Made by a program: the position numbers and the translations under genes. Positions 34,372 to 44,008 of a stretch of DNA of 64,000 bases are shown piece by piece. The stretch is from Sambucus nigra. Taxonomy: Eukaryota; Streptophyta; Magnoliopsida; Dipsacales; Adoxaceae. The DNA lies in assembly GCA_949130495.1 (NCBI GenBank), contig OX422209.1, positions 699,723,257 to 699,787,256 on the forward strand, given 5' to 3'. The notes below the pieces were generated by a model that worked only from the letters and a program-made list of their open reading frames with translations, was not told where the DNA came from and did no database searches. Each line of letters begins with the position of its first letter. Position 1 is the first letter of the stretch.

Positions 34372-34845
34372 CTTGCCCTTTTACCAACAAAGTTGGTCGT
34401 GGGTTTGAACTATCAGGTTCTTTCGAACTATCTTGTACACTAGTTATTTTACCAACCGAAGTTGATCACGCCAGTGTACGCCTCCTAACCAAAGGAGTAT
34501 ATCAGTTGTTCTCGCCCTTTTACCAACCGGAGTTGATCGTGGGTCTGAACTATCGTGTTCTTTCGAACTATCTTGTACACTAGTTATTTTACCAACCGAA
34601 GTTGATCACGCCAGTGTACGCCTCCTAACCAAAGGAGTATATCAGTTGTTCTCGCCCTTTTACCAACCGGAGTTGATCGTGGGTCTGAACTATCGTGTTC
34701 TTTCGAACTATCTTGTACACTAGTTATTTTACCAACCGAAGTTGATCACGCCAGTGTACGCCTCCTAACCAAAGGAGTATATCAGTTGTTCTCGCCCTTT
34801 TACCAACCGGAGTTGGTCGTGGGTCTGAACTATCTTGTTCTTTTT
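34372..34845. repeat. 140-bp tandem repeat, about 3.4 copies
   Basis: Units beginning CTCGCCCTTTTACCAACC occur at 34511, 34651 and 34791, exactly 140 bp apart, with a more diverged first unit at 34372 (139 bp earlier). The 34511 and 34651 units look identical. Each holds two ACCAACCGxAGTTGxTC motifs, which are near-palindromic. The array lies in the spacer between the convergent pol (ending 34968) and antisense gene (ending 33842). Very similar motifs occur inside the coding sequence at 36790-36870. Confidence 0.95.
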
Positions 34846-34967
34846 GCTATCAAGTAGCGTAGTGTACAACACTAGTATTCCCCAAAAAACTTTCAAACAA
34901 AGGAGAGAAAAATGGTGAAAAACATCATCGTTTTATTCATATTGATGGACCCGTTGTACATTTTACA

Positions 34968-36998
34968 TCATTGATAATACTTGCGAAGGTGTTCAGCGTT
35001 CCAAGCATTCTTGAATTCTTCTCCTTCTAGAGTTGCTATTCGGTAAGTTCCTGGTCAAATAACTTCTGTAACTCGGTAAGGTCCATGCCAATTTGCTTCC
35101 AATTTATTGTGCTTCTGAATGACTTTCTTTAGCACATAATCTCCTTCTTTTAAATCGCATTTCTTCACCCTTTTGTTGTAGAACAGAGCTGTTCGTTGTT
35201 GATAAGCAACATTCCTAATGGCTGCCTCTTCTCTGACTTCTTCGAGCATATCTAAATCCAGTCTTCTCATCAAGTCACTGATCGGAGAATTGAAATTCAG
35301 CACTCTGTGTGTTGGTAGGCCCAACTCGGCAGGTATTACAGCCTCTCTTCCAAATGCCAGCATATATGGTGATTCTCCAGTCACTGCTCGGGGAGTTGTT
35401 CGGTAAGCCCACAATACTGATTGTAGCTCATTAATCCAGTTAGCTTTAGCTTCACTTAGCCTTTTCTTCAAACCATTTAGCAGCGCTCTGTTCGTTACCT
35501 CAGTCTGCCCATTGCTTTGAGGATGACCTGGTGCTGAATGGGTCTTCAGGATGTTTGATTATTGACAATAGGCAGCAAACTCCTCGTTGTCAAATTATGT
35601 TCCATGATCTGTGATGAAGGCATGAGGGAGACCATATCGACAGATGATATTCTTCCAAATAAACTGGTATACCTTCTCGTACGTCATATCGATAAGCGGC
35701 TCAACTTCTACCCACTTAGTAAAATAGTCCACTGCAACGACGAGGTACTTGAATCTTCCTCGGGTGGTCGGCAGTGGTCCAACCAAATCAATTCCCCACA
35801 TGGCAAATGGCCAAGGGGAAGTTATTGGTGTCAGCAATGATTGTGGAGTTTGTCGGATGGAGGAAAAACGTTGGCACTTGTCGCATTTCTTAGCATAGGC
35901 TATACAATCAGCCCTCATCGTCGGCCAGTAGTATCCTTGAGTCATTACCCTTTGCAAAAGTGTTCGACCTGCTACATGAGCTCCACACGACCCTTCATGG
36001 ATCTCTTCAATCAATTCTTTCACTTCGGAGGGATGTACACATCTCTGCAAACCTTCCATAATTCCTCGTCTATATAAAATACCATTAGTTAATACATACC
36101 GAGCAGCTTTATACTTCAATTTCTTGGCAGCGAGCTTATCCTCTGGCAATTCTCCCTCTTCAATATATACCCTGATGGGATCCATCCAAGATGGTCCTAA
36201 ATCAAGGGCAATAACATTCATCGTTAAGTCTTCATCTATGCTCCGACTTTCCAGTACTTCAATTGGTATTGTTCTTCGCATCTCGGTACGAGTAGCTGAT
36301 GTTAGTCGGGCCAGTGCGTCTGCTTGTGCATTTTCTATTCTGGGTATTCTGATCAACTGAATCGCATCAAATTCTGCCAATAACTCCATTACCTTGGCAT
36401 GATATTTGACCATTAATTCTCCTTTAACTGCATACGTTCCCATCATCTGATTCACAATCAATTGAGAATCACTGAATACCATCACTTGTTGCGCTTCCAT
36501 AATCTTTGATAAATTAAGACCTGTTATCATGGCCTCATACTCAACCTCATTATTGGAGGCTTTGAATTGGAATCGCAAAGCATATTCCATGTCAATCTCG
36601 TCTGGGGTGTTCAAAACAATTCCTGCTCCACAACCTGCTGTGCAAGATGAGCTATTTACATATAATCTCCATATGGGCAACCCGTCTTCAAATTTCTTAT
36701 CTGATAGAGTTCCTCGATGAAATATTTGTTGCTTCTTTTTATCCTCCCCTGACACTTTTCGCTCCTCGTTGACCATCTCTTCTCGTTCTTCAACCAACCG
36801 GAGCTGGTCTGAGTTTGAAGTTGATGATCCTTCTACATCCACAAGCCCTTTTACCAACCGAAGTTGGTCTGGACTTATGTCTGTTGATCCTGTAACATCC
36901 ACAGGTTGGTCAGCGAGCAGTTTTTCTTCCTCGGGGGTATCAGGATATGTAAACTCTGCTATAAAATCTGCTACAGCTTGCCCTTTCAATGATGATCT
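34968..36998 (-). pseudogene. Tat-2 pol: archaeal-type RNase H and integrase
   Basis: A linker with a duplicated DQLRLV(K/E) phrase leads to the archaeal-type RNase H typical of Tat elements: FKASNNEVEYEAMITGL (Glu), VFSDSQLIVNQM (Asp) and ENAQADALARL (Asp). The first catalytic position, normally VDGSSN, reads VNSSSC, so Asp is changed to Asn. Integrase follows: EEIHEGSCGAHVAGRTLLQR and KKCDKCQRF (zinc site), then MWGIDLVGPLP (Asp), FITDHGT (Asp) and PQSNGQTEVTNRAL (Glu). It ends at the TGA at 34968. Stops at 35597, 35562 and 35057 are single C-to-T changes from CAA, CAA and CGA. The frame is continuous with the upstream RT. Confidence 0.92.
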
Positions 36999-37001
36999 GG
37001 G

Positions 37002-38315
37002 CTAGTACACAATATCATATTCACCGAGTTCTACTGCCCAGTACATCAGTCTTCCTGACTTTTCTGGCTTATGAAGGGCTTGTCTCAATGGCATATCGGT
37101 ATAAACGATGATGGTATGGGCCTGGAAATATGGCCTCATTCTTCTACTTGCCTCAATTAATGCCAATGCCAATTTTTCCAGCTTTGGGTACCTGATTTCT
37201 GCACCTCGGAAAGCCTTACTTGTGTAATAGATTGGTTTTTGGACTCCATTCTCCAATCTGATCAATGCTGAACTGACTGGATTCTCTGATACTGCCATAT
37301 ACAAATACAACTTCTCTCCTGTTATTGGCCTGGACAACAATGGAGGTGCTCCCAAATACTTTTTCAAGTCTTGAAAGGCCTTCTCACATTCATCAGTCCA
37401 CTCAAAAGTTTTTCAAAGTATTTTGAAGAATGGGAGGCATTTGTCAGTTGCTCGGGACACAAATCTGTTGAGCGCTGCAACTCGTCCTATAAGACTCTGC
37501 ACTTCTTTCTTTTTTGTTGGAGATCGCAACCCTAAAAGAGCTTTGATCTTATCTAGATTTGCTTCAATGCCTCGCTAGTTGACAATGTATCCGAGAAACA
37601 TTCCTTCTCGTACTCCAAATGTGCACTTCGTCGGGTTGAGCTTCATCTGGTATTTATCCAATTGATCAAATGTCTGAGCTAAGTCAACTAGACGATCTGC
37701 AGCTTTCTTGCTTTTTGTCAGCATATCATCGACATAGACTTCCATGTTGCAACTGATTTGCTCGGTGAAAACCTTGTTCATCAGCCGCTGGTATGTCGCT
37801 CCTGCATTTTTCAAACCAAAAGGCATAACATTATAGCAATAAGTTCCCCTAGGGGTAATAAAAGAAGTACTTTCCCTGTCTTCAGGTTTCATTTTGATCT
37901 GGTTGTAACCAGAGTAAGCATCCATGAAGCTAAGCAGCTCGTGCCCAGAGGTAGCATCTACTAGTTGGTCAATTCTGGGCAATGGAAAATGATCCTTTGG
38001 GCAGGCCTTGTTAAGATCAGTGAAATCAACACACATTCTCCATTTGTTGTTTTTCTTCTTTACCATCACCACATTCTCCAACCAGTCCGGGTACTTCACA
38101 TCTTCAATGAATTGAGCTTTCTGGAGCTTGTCGACTTCCTCTTGAATAGCTTGATTCTTCTCGGGGCTAAATACCCTTCTTCTCTGCTTTACAGGCTTGA
38201 TCTCCTTATTCACATTGAGTTCGTGACATAAGAAGTTTGGATCTATTCCTGGCATGTCCTTATGACTCCATGCGAAAGTTTTCTTCCTGTTTCTCAAGAA
38301 AATTATCAACTCTTA
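37002..38315 (-). pseudogene. Tat-2 pol: reverse transcriptase and degenerate first RNase H
   Basis: RT motifs in order are: CHELNVNKEIKPVKQRRRVF, WRMCVDFTDLNKACPKDHFP, LLSFMDAYSGYNQIKM, CYNVMPFGLKNAGATYQRLM and MEVYVDDMLTKSK with an intact YVDD. The connection region continues past a TAG at 37577. Then comes the original gypsy RNase H (KLYLYMAVSENPVSSALI, YYTSKAFRGAEIRYPKLEKL), which lacks the usual first Asp, as is common in Tat elements. Stops at 37577 (CAG to TAG), 37415 (CGA to TGA) and 37004 (CAG to TAG) are lesions. Tat-3 has the sense codon at the first two. A stop at 38313-38315 lies just before RT and is shared with Tat-3. Confidence 0.92.
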
Positions 38316-38354
38316 TTTTATTGAAGCATCCAGCGTTGAACCTATCTGGGTTAC

Positions 38355-40839
38355 TCATTCAGGGTGCTCGTCGTCTAGAATAACATTTTCTGTAGATTCC
38401 ACCACCTGTCCTTTTACAAGTTGGGATTCATCTCTGGGATCGAGAGTTTCAATCTCTGTATCTTCTTCTACCTGGTAGGTAGTAGTCTTTTTCCTTGATT
38501 CCTCAAGCTCCTCTTGCTCGGCAGATGAATAATAGCATTCCCGAGCTACTTTTTGATCACCTTTCACAACTCCTACCCCAAAGTTTGTTGGGAATTTTAA
38601 GCACTGATGTACTGTAGATGGAATTGCTTCGAACTTCTTCAAACCAACTCTTCCCATGATGATGTTGTAGGCTGACTGCATATTCTTATCCATCACGAAG
38701 AATCGTATTCTTTCTGTTCGACAAGCATGCCAGGTTCCAATGAATATATCCAACTTGATCGTCCCAAGTGGAAAAACTTTCTCACCAGCAAAACCTAGGA
38801 GGGGTCTGTGATACGGTTCCAACTGAGATAATTTCAGGTTCAAGCTGTCAAAGCATGAGTAGTACATGATGTCTGCCGAACTTCCATTGTCTACCAATAC
38901 CCTTGAAATCACTACTTCCTTCATCCTCATTTTGATCACCAGAGGATCATCGTGAGGATAAAGAACACCTGCCAAGTCGTTTTTTGAAAAACCAATAACC
39001 AGCTTCTCTTTGTTTACCTTCCTCGGACGATCGTCCTCGGCCAGATTTATTGGCTGAATATATGAACAAGCTTGAGCCTCTCCGAGGTAAGCCTTTCTTT
39101 CTGCAGTAAGGTCTCCTCCTCCTTCATCTCCTCCTGTAATGACATTACAATCAAATGACCCAAAACGTATAGAAAATACCTCTCGTTCTGGCTGTCTTGG
39201 TTTCTTGGGAAGGTCGGGGTCATCATCTGGATCATCTTCATGATTCCTCTTCTTTTTCTCTTCTGCTCGACGAGGAGATCTTAACCTCTCTCTAGTCCGG
39301 TCGTTATCCTTTCTTTCACCTCCCCGATCAATATATTTTGTTATCTTTCCTCTTCGGATGAGTGTTTCAATCTCGTTCTGAAGAGCTATGCAGTTTTTGG
39401 TCATATGACCATGATCTTTATGAAATTCGCAATATTTATCCCTACTCCTCAAATCAGGGTCTGACTTCAGTTTCTTTGGCCATTTCACCTCCTCGTTGTT
39501 CTTGATTTCCTCCAAGACATGATTAATACCCATTTTCAAAGGAGTATAATTATCATACTTCTTCATGACTTCCCATTTATTCTTGGAATGTTTATCTCCA
39601 CCATTACTTTTATGCTCTTTCTTCTTAGATTTGTCGACTTCCACCTTGGTTTCTTTATCCATATTCTTCTTTGCAGCCATAGCCTCCTCGGCATTCATGA
39701 TTTTGGCCGCCTTTGCCATCAATTCTGACATAGTTCTAGGTGGATCTTTTGCCAAGGTGTAATATAATTTATTAGGCAACAACCCACTCATCAAGGCGGT
39801 GATTGCTGTCTTCTCTTCGTAATCTATGACTTCTAGCTTCTCGTTATTGAAACGAGTTATGTAATCTCTAGTACTCTCACCAGATTTCTGTCTAACACTT
39901 AACAAGTGTGCTACTCGTTTTACTGGCTTTGCTCCAAAACAGAAATTGCCAATAAACAACTCGGCTAACTGAAAGAAAGTTGAAATCTTACCCCGAGGAA
40001 GATTGTTGTACCATATCTGGGCAGATCCAGTAAGAGTTCCTGAGAATGCTCTGCATCTCATCTCGTCGGGAACAACATAGATATCGGCAGCACAATGGCT
40101 TTCCATCATATTTGGGAGTTACCACGGGTGCTTTAAATTTCGATGGTGTGGGAAAATCCACAATGGCTTGTACAAAAGGTGTTCCTCGAACAAAAGTTCG
40201 TTGTAGGGGGTTCTTTGCTTTAGACATTTCTCCCAATCTATCTTCCAATCGCTGAATGGAACCTTTCCACGCATCATTTCCTTCATCGGGTTTGTTAGTT
40301 CGAGCAATAGATCGTTCTGAAGTAGCCTCCTGAGATTTATCTTGTCGAGCAACTGGTCGTGATTGTGCTGATCCTTCTCTTAGATCCGATGGTTTTCGAA
40401 AACTCCTCGACATGGTCTTAGGTGGACTCCTATTCCTCCTAGGGCCTAATCGACTGAAAGGAGATACCCTACTCAGTCTTTCTGAAGTACTGGGCCTTTC
40501 TGGAGAGAGGGTGATATCTTGATCAGTATCTGTAGCCCTTATTGACGAAGTTCGCCCAGGTTGATAAGAGAAATCATCAGACTCCTCATTACGATATGAT
40601 TCAGTACGCCTGGATTGTGAAGCAAGTAAATAAGTTTGCCTCTGACCACTTTGCTGTCTTGAACGTGCCGGTGCACCGCCATGAAGAGTTTGTATGAGTT
40701 GCCTCATTGTTTCTTGCATGGCTGTTTGTCCTTGAGCCAGATTCATCATAATCCCGGCTAGATCTGGAGGTGCAGAGGGATTCAGAGGATTTCCAGTGTT
40801 TCCAGCATTTCGATTGCTAGATTCTGGATCATCCGCCAT
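38355..40839 (-). pseudogene. Tat-2 gag and aspartic protease
   Basis: The start is Met at 40839 (MADDPESSNRNAGNTG), shortly after the primer-binding site; an upstream Met at 40878 is less likely. The capsid core follows, with CRAFSGTLTGSAQIWYNNLP and SVRQKSGESTRDYITRFNNE. A zinc-knuckle-like YCEFHKDHGHMTKNC is followed by an Arg/Lys/Glu-rich stretch. The protease then shows ISRVLVDNGSSADIMYYSCF, with the DNG form usual in Tat. A small deletion at about 40100, relative to Tat-3 (45780-45850), shifts the frame, so gag lies in two frames. The frame ends at a TGA (38355-38357) where Tat-3 has CGA. Confidence 0.9.
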
Positions 40840-40880
40840 TGATGATGAATGAATTTTGGTGAAAAACGATATTAACAATC

Positions 40881-40902
40881 GTTCCCACAGACGGCGCCAA
40901 TC
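40881..40902 (-). other. Tat-2 primer-binding site
   Basis: On the - strand GATTGGCGCCGTCTGTGGGA follows the 5' LTR directly. TGGCGCC is the typical start of primer-binding sites in plant Tat/Athila-type gypsy elements, usually attributed to tRNA-Asp. Confidence 0.85.
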
Positions 40903-41465
40903 TGTTGATGTAAAAAACTAGATCGCTCTAATTATTCAATCACAGATAAATAAAATGAGACAAAGATTTTTAAAGTGGTTCAGCCTTATAAGAATGGCCT
41001 ACGTCCACTGTTATGTTATTGCTGAGTGTTTGGGAATTCTCGATTACAAGTTCTATCAAGAAATTCCGGTCCCTTTGAATGAGGGTGATACAAGGTATTT
41101 ATAGCCCTTAGGCTGTACATGAAAGGGTTGATACATTAAATGATATACATATGAAAGGGTAATACATTTAATGCAGCGTGTGCGTCAAGATCCAAACATT
41201 CAATGAATAGTTGAACTGTTGATTATCTGGCAATTAATGCTACGTTCGAGATGCAGTTCGGACCGCCTCAGTTGCTCGTTGATCAGGAGTTCCTCGGAGC
41301 GCTAGTATACCTCGGAATGCTGAAGTTCCTCGGTATATCCTTGTTGCTCGGAGATAACATGAGTTGGTCGGGGACGTGAACTTCCTCGCTGCTATTGTGC
41401 CACGTAGATTGACACGTGTGTTCGTATTATTCGTCCACATCAGCATATTAATTTTGGTATCAACA
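40903..41465 (-). repeat. Tat-2 5' LTR with promoter
   Basis: On the - strand it starts TGTTGATACC at 41465 and ends CATCAACA at 40903, a 7-bp terminal inverted repeat. A TATA box TATAAATA lies at 41096-41103 on the - strand and is preserved in the other LTR and in Tat-3. Transcription would run leftward into gag. Confidence 0.92.
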
Positions 41466-42250
41466 CCAAGCATGTAAGAGACCTTGTGAAGATGTTTGGG
41501 TTAGACCCCACTAAGCACTCACGCACCCCCATGAGTACCTCAATAAAGATTAGAAAGGAAACTTCTGGCAAGGACATAGAGAAAACCTTATATCGGAGTA
41601 TGATAGGTAGTCTTCTCTACTTGACTATTAGTCGTGCCCACATAGCCTTTAGTGTTGGAGTCTATGCGTGATATCAAGTGTCCTTAAAAGAATCACACTT
41701 ACATGCTCTTAAACATATCATCAAATATGTGAGTGGCAATATTTTATATGGAATTTGATATTCCTTTGGTACAGACGACCATTTGTCCGCCTATTCGGAT
41801 GCTGATTGGGCCAGGGATGTAGAAGGATGTACGAGCACTTTAGGTGGGTGTTTTTTATTTTGAGAGTGCTCTTGTCTCTTGGTTGGGCAAGAATTAGTTC
41901 TCTATCTCTTTTTCCACTGCGGAGTCTTAGTACATTAATACCGAGAGTTGTTTCTTGCAACTCTTATGGATGAAGCAAATTCTGGAGGATTATGGGATTT
42001 CACAGGACACCGTGACTATTTTTGTGATAACACAAGCGTGATTCATATATCCCACAATCCAGTCCATCATTCGAGCACGAAGCACATTCGGATATACGAG
42101 CATTTTATCCGAGACCTAGTGGAAGAGAAGGTCGCGCCCTTGAGCTTTATGACCACCGACTGCCAGATAGCTAATATTTTCACAAAATATGTAGATGCCC
42201 TTAGATTTGTGAGTCTTAAGAAATCTTTAGGTATCTGCACAGTTGACTGA
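41466..42250 (+). pseudogene. Copia reverse transcriptase end and RNase H
   Basis: The copia frame resumes as KHVRDLVKMFGLDPTKHSRT, RSMIGSLLYLTISRAHIAFS, then LSAYSDADWARDVEGCTSTL. RNase H continues with STAES and IFCDNTSVIHISHNPVHHSS. It ends RFVSLKKSLGICTVD with a TGA at 42248. These are the usual last motifs of a copia polyprotein. Several stops occur between 41668 and 41935. This is the last copia coding piece. Confidence 0.87.
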
Positions 42251-42802
42251 GGGTTGGTTTCTTTATCTAGTATAGGCTGATTTTTCACATTCATATTCTT
42301 GATTCATATTGCTAGATAGTGCTATTTGTATTATTTCGTTTTTTCTTTTTCATATTTTAAAAAAATCCAAAAAGATTTCCAATCTTTAAGAAAAAAAATA
42401 GAAAAATACAAAAAGATTTTTGGTTTTTAAGAAAAGAGAAAAATACAAAAATCTTTTCAGTTTTCAAGAAAAATGAAAAAGGCAAAATGATTTTCTTTTT
42501 ATAATTTTTTTGAGAATAAAATAAAAATATTTATATTTTGTTTATACCTTTTATGGATGGACATTTAGGATTGCCAACTCACAATATCATTCCAGTATCC
42601 ACATGACTTTTTATAGTGTTTTGAGAAACAACTTCATTGCATCTATATGCTTTATAATGTTTTGGAGTCATTGTGATGTGATTAGCGATTACTTTCTACA
42701 TGTTTACCTCATTGCCTCCTTTAATACACACATGCAAGAATTTATTTGATTATTGCACTTGTCTATCACATGTTGCCTCCTTTAATACCTTTTATAAATG
42801 AC
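42251..42802 (+). other. Copia 3' non-coding region up to the Tat-3 break
   Basis: AT-rich sequence with runs of AAAAATACAAAAAGATTTT-like phrases (42350-42500) and no frame. TTGCCTCCTTTAATAC occurs twice (42712-42727 and 42773-42788), the second copy close to the Tat-3 break. No LTR of the copia element could be identified. Confidence 0.5.
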
Positions 42803-44008
42803 GATGGTATGGGCCTGGAAATATGGCCTCATTCTTCTACTTGCCTTAATTAATGCCAATGCCAGTTTTTCCAGTTTTGGGTACCTGATCTCTGCACCTC
42901 GGAAAGCCTTGCTTGTGTAATAAATTGGTTTCTGGACTCCATTCTCCAATTTGATCAATGCCGAGCTGACTGCATTTTCTGATACTGCCAGGTATAAGTA
43001 TAACTTTTCTCCCATTACTGGCCTGGACAATAGTGGAGGTGCTCCCAAATATTTTTTCAAGTCTTGAAAGGCTTTTTCACATTCATCATTCCACTCGAAA
43101 GTTTTTCGAAGTGTTTTGAAGAATGGGAGACATCTATCAGTTGCTCGAGATACAAATCTGTTGAGCGCTGCAACTCGCCCTGTAAGACTCTGCACTTCTT
43201 TCTTTGTTGTTGGAGATCGCAACCCTAAAAGAGCTTTGATCTTTTCTGGATTCGCCTCAATGCCTCGCTGGTTGACAATGTACCTGAGGAACATTCCTTC
43301 TCGTACTCCAAATGTGCACTTCGTCGGGTTGAGCTTCATTTGGTATTTATCCAGTTGATCAAAGGTCTGACTCAAATCCACTAGATGATCAGCAGCTTTC
43401 TTGCTCTTTGTCAGCATATCATCGACATAGACTTCCATATTGTAACTGATTTGTTCGGTAAAAACCTTGTTCATCAGCCGCTGGTATGTCGCTCCTGCAT
43501 TTTTCAAACCAAAAGGCATAACATTATAACAATAAGTTCCCCTAGGGGTAATGAAAGAAGTACTTTCCCTGTCCTCAGGTTTCATTTTGATCTGGTTGTA
43601 ACCAGAATAAGCATCCATGAAGCTGAGCAGCTCGTGCCCCGAGGTAGCATCCACTAACTGATCAATTCTGGGCAATGGAAAGTGATCCTTTGGGCATGCC
43701 TTGTTGAGATCGGTGAAGTCAACACACATTCTCCATTTATTATTTTTCTTCTTTACCATCACCACGTTTGCTAACCAGTCTGGATATTTCACATCTTCAA
43801 TGAATTGGGCTTTATGGAGCTTCTCGACCTCCTCTTGTATAGCTTGATTCTTCTCGGGGCTAAATACCCTTCTTCTCTGCTTCACAGGCTTGATCTCCTT
43901 ATTCACATTGAGCTCATGACATAAGAAGTTTGAATCTATTCCTGGCATGTCTTCATGACTCCACGCAAAAGTTTTCTTCCTGTTTCTCAAGAAAGTTATC
44001 AACTCCTA
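42803..44008 (-). pseudogene. Tat-3 reverse transcriptase and start of RNase H
   Basis: One open stretch carries the same RT motifs as Tat-2: CVDFTDLNKACPKDHFPLP, FMDAYSGYNQIKMKPED and MEVYVDDMLTKS with intact YVDD. It continues through FLRYIVNQRGIEANPEK and the connection domain to PYFQAHTIVIY, where the element breaks off. The TAG at 44006-44008 lies at the same codon as the TAA at 38313 of Tat-2. Apart from truncation, no internal stop interrupts this part. Confidence 0.9.

Larger units (their letters stand above)
29227..41465 (-). mobile_element. Tat-2: Ty3/gypsy Tat-type LTR retrotransposon with antisense gene
   Basis: LTRs lie at 29227-29789 and 40903-41465 (563 bp each; about 11 differences by eye, mostly CG-to-TG/CA type transitions). 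Read on the - strand the order is primer-binding site, gag, protease, RT, RNase H, archaeal-type RNase H, integrase, repeat spacer, antisense gene, then LTR. The dual RNase H and the integrase are diagnostic of the Tat lineage. It lies inside the copia RT. Damage is limited to one gag frameshift and about eight in-frame stops. No clean target duplication is visible: the flanks are TCTCC and CCAAG, and the left LTR tip reads CA instead of TG. Confidence 0.93.
1..42802 (+). mobile_element. Ty1/copia retrotransposon, SIRE/Maximus-like, broken into three pieces by nested gypsy elements
   Basis: Three stretches on the same strand form one copia polyprotein in the usual order: protease, pre-integrase, integrase and linker (757-2350), reverse transcriptase (28477-29226), and RT end plus RNase H (41466-42250). 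The joins are coherent. The linker ends in a motif read as LCYT just before Tat-1, and the next piece resumes with SKVETKSIKEAL just after it. The RT reads FIS before Tat-2 and resumes with KHVRDLVKMFGL after it. The lineage is inferred from the WYxxSGCSRxMT protease start and the IWVPK motif, both typical of SIRE/Maximus. Many in-frame stops show it is dead. No copia LTR is recognised: the 5' one should lie left of the window, and the 3' one is lost or beyond Tat-3. It is the host of all other elements up to about 42.8 kb. Confidence 0.8.

Noticed and set aside
34372..34845. CRISPR-like array (regular repeats)
   Set aside because: Repeats are directly adjacent 140-bp units with no unique spacers, in a plant nuclear retrotransposon. 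It is a tandem repeat.
35562..37005. Multiple + strand frames within Tat-2
   Set aside because: They are shadows of the - strand pol frame, which has clear catalytic motifs.
42251..42802. Envelope-like gene after copia pol, as in some SIRE elements
   Set aside because: The region is short, AT-rich and closed in all frames.
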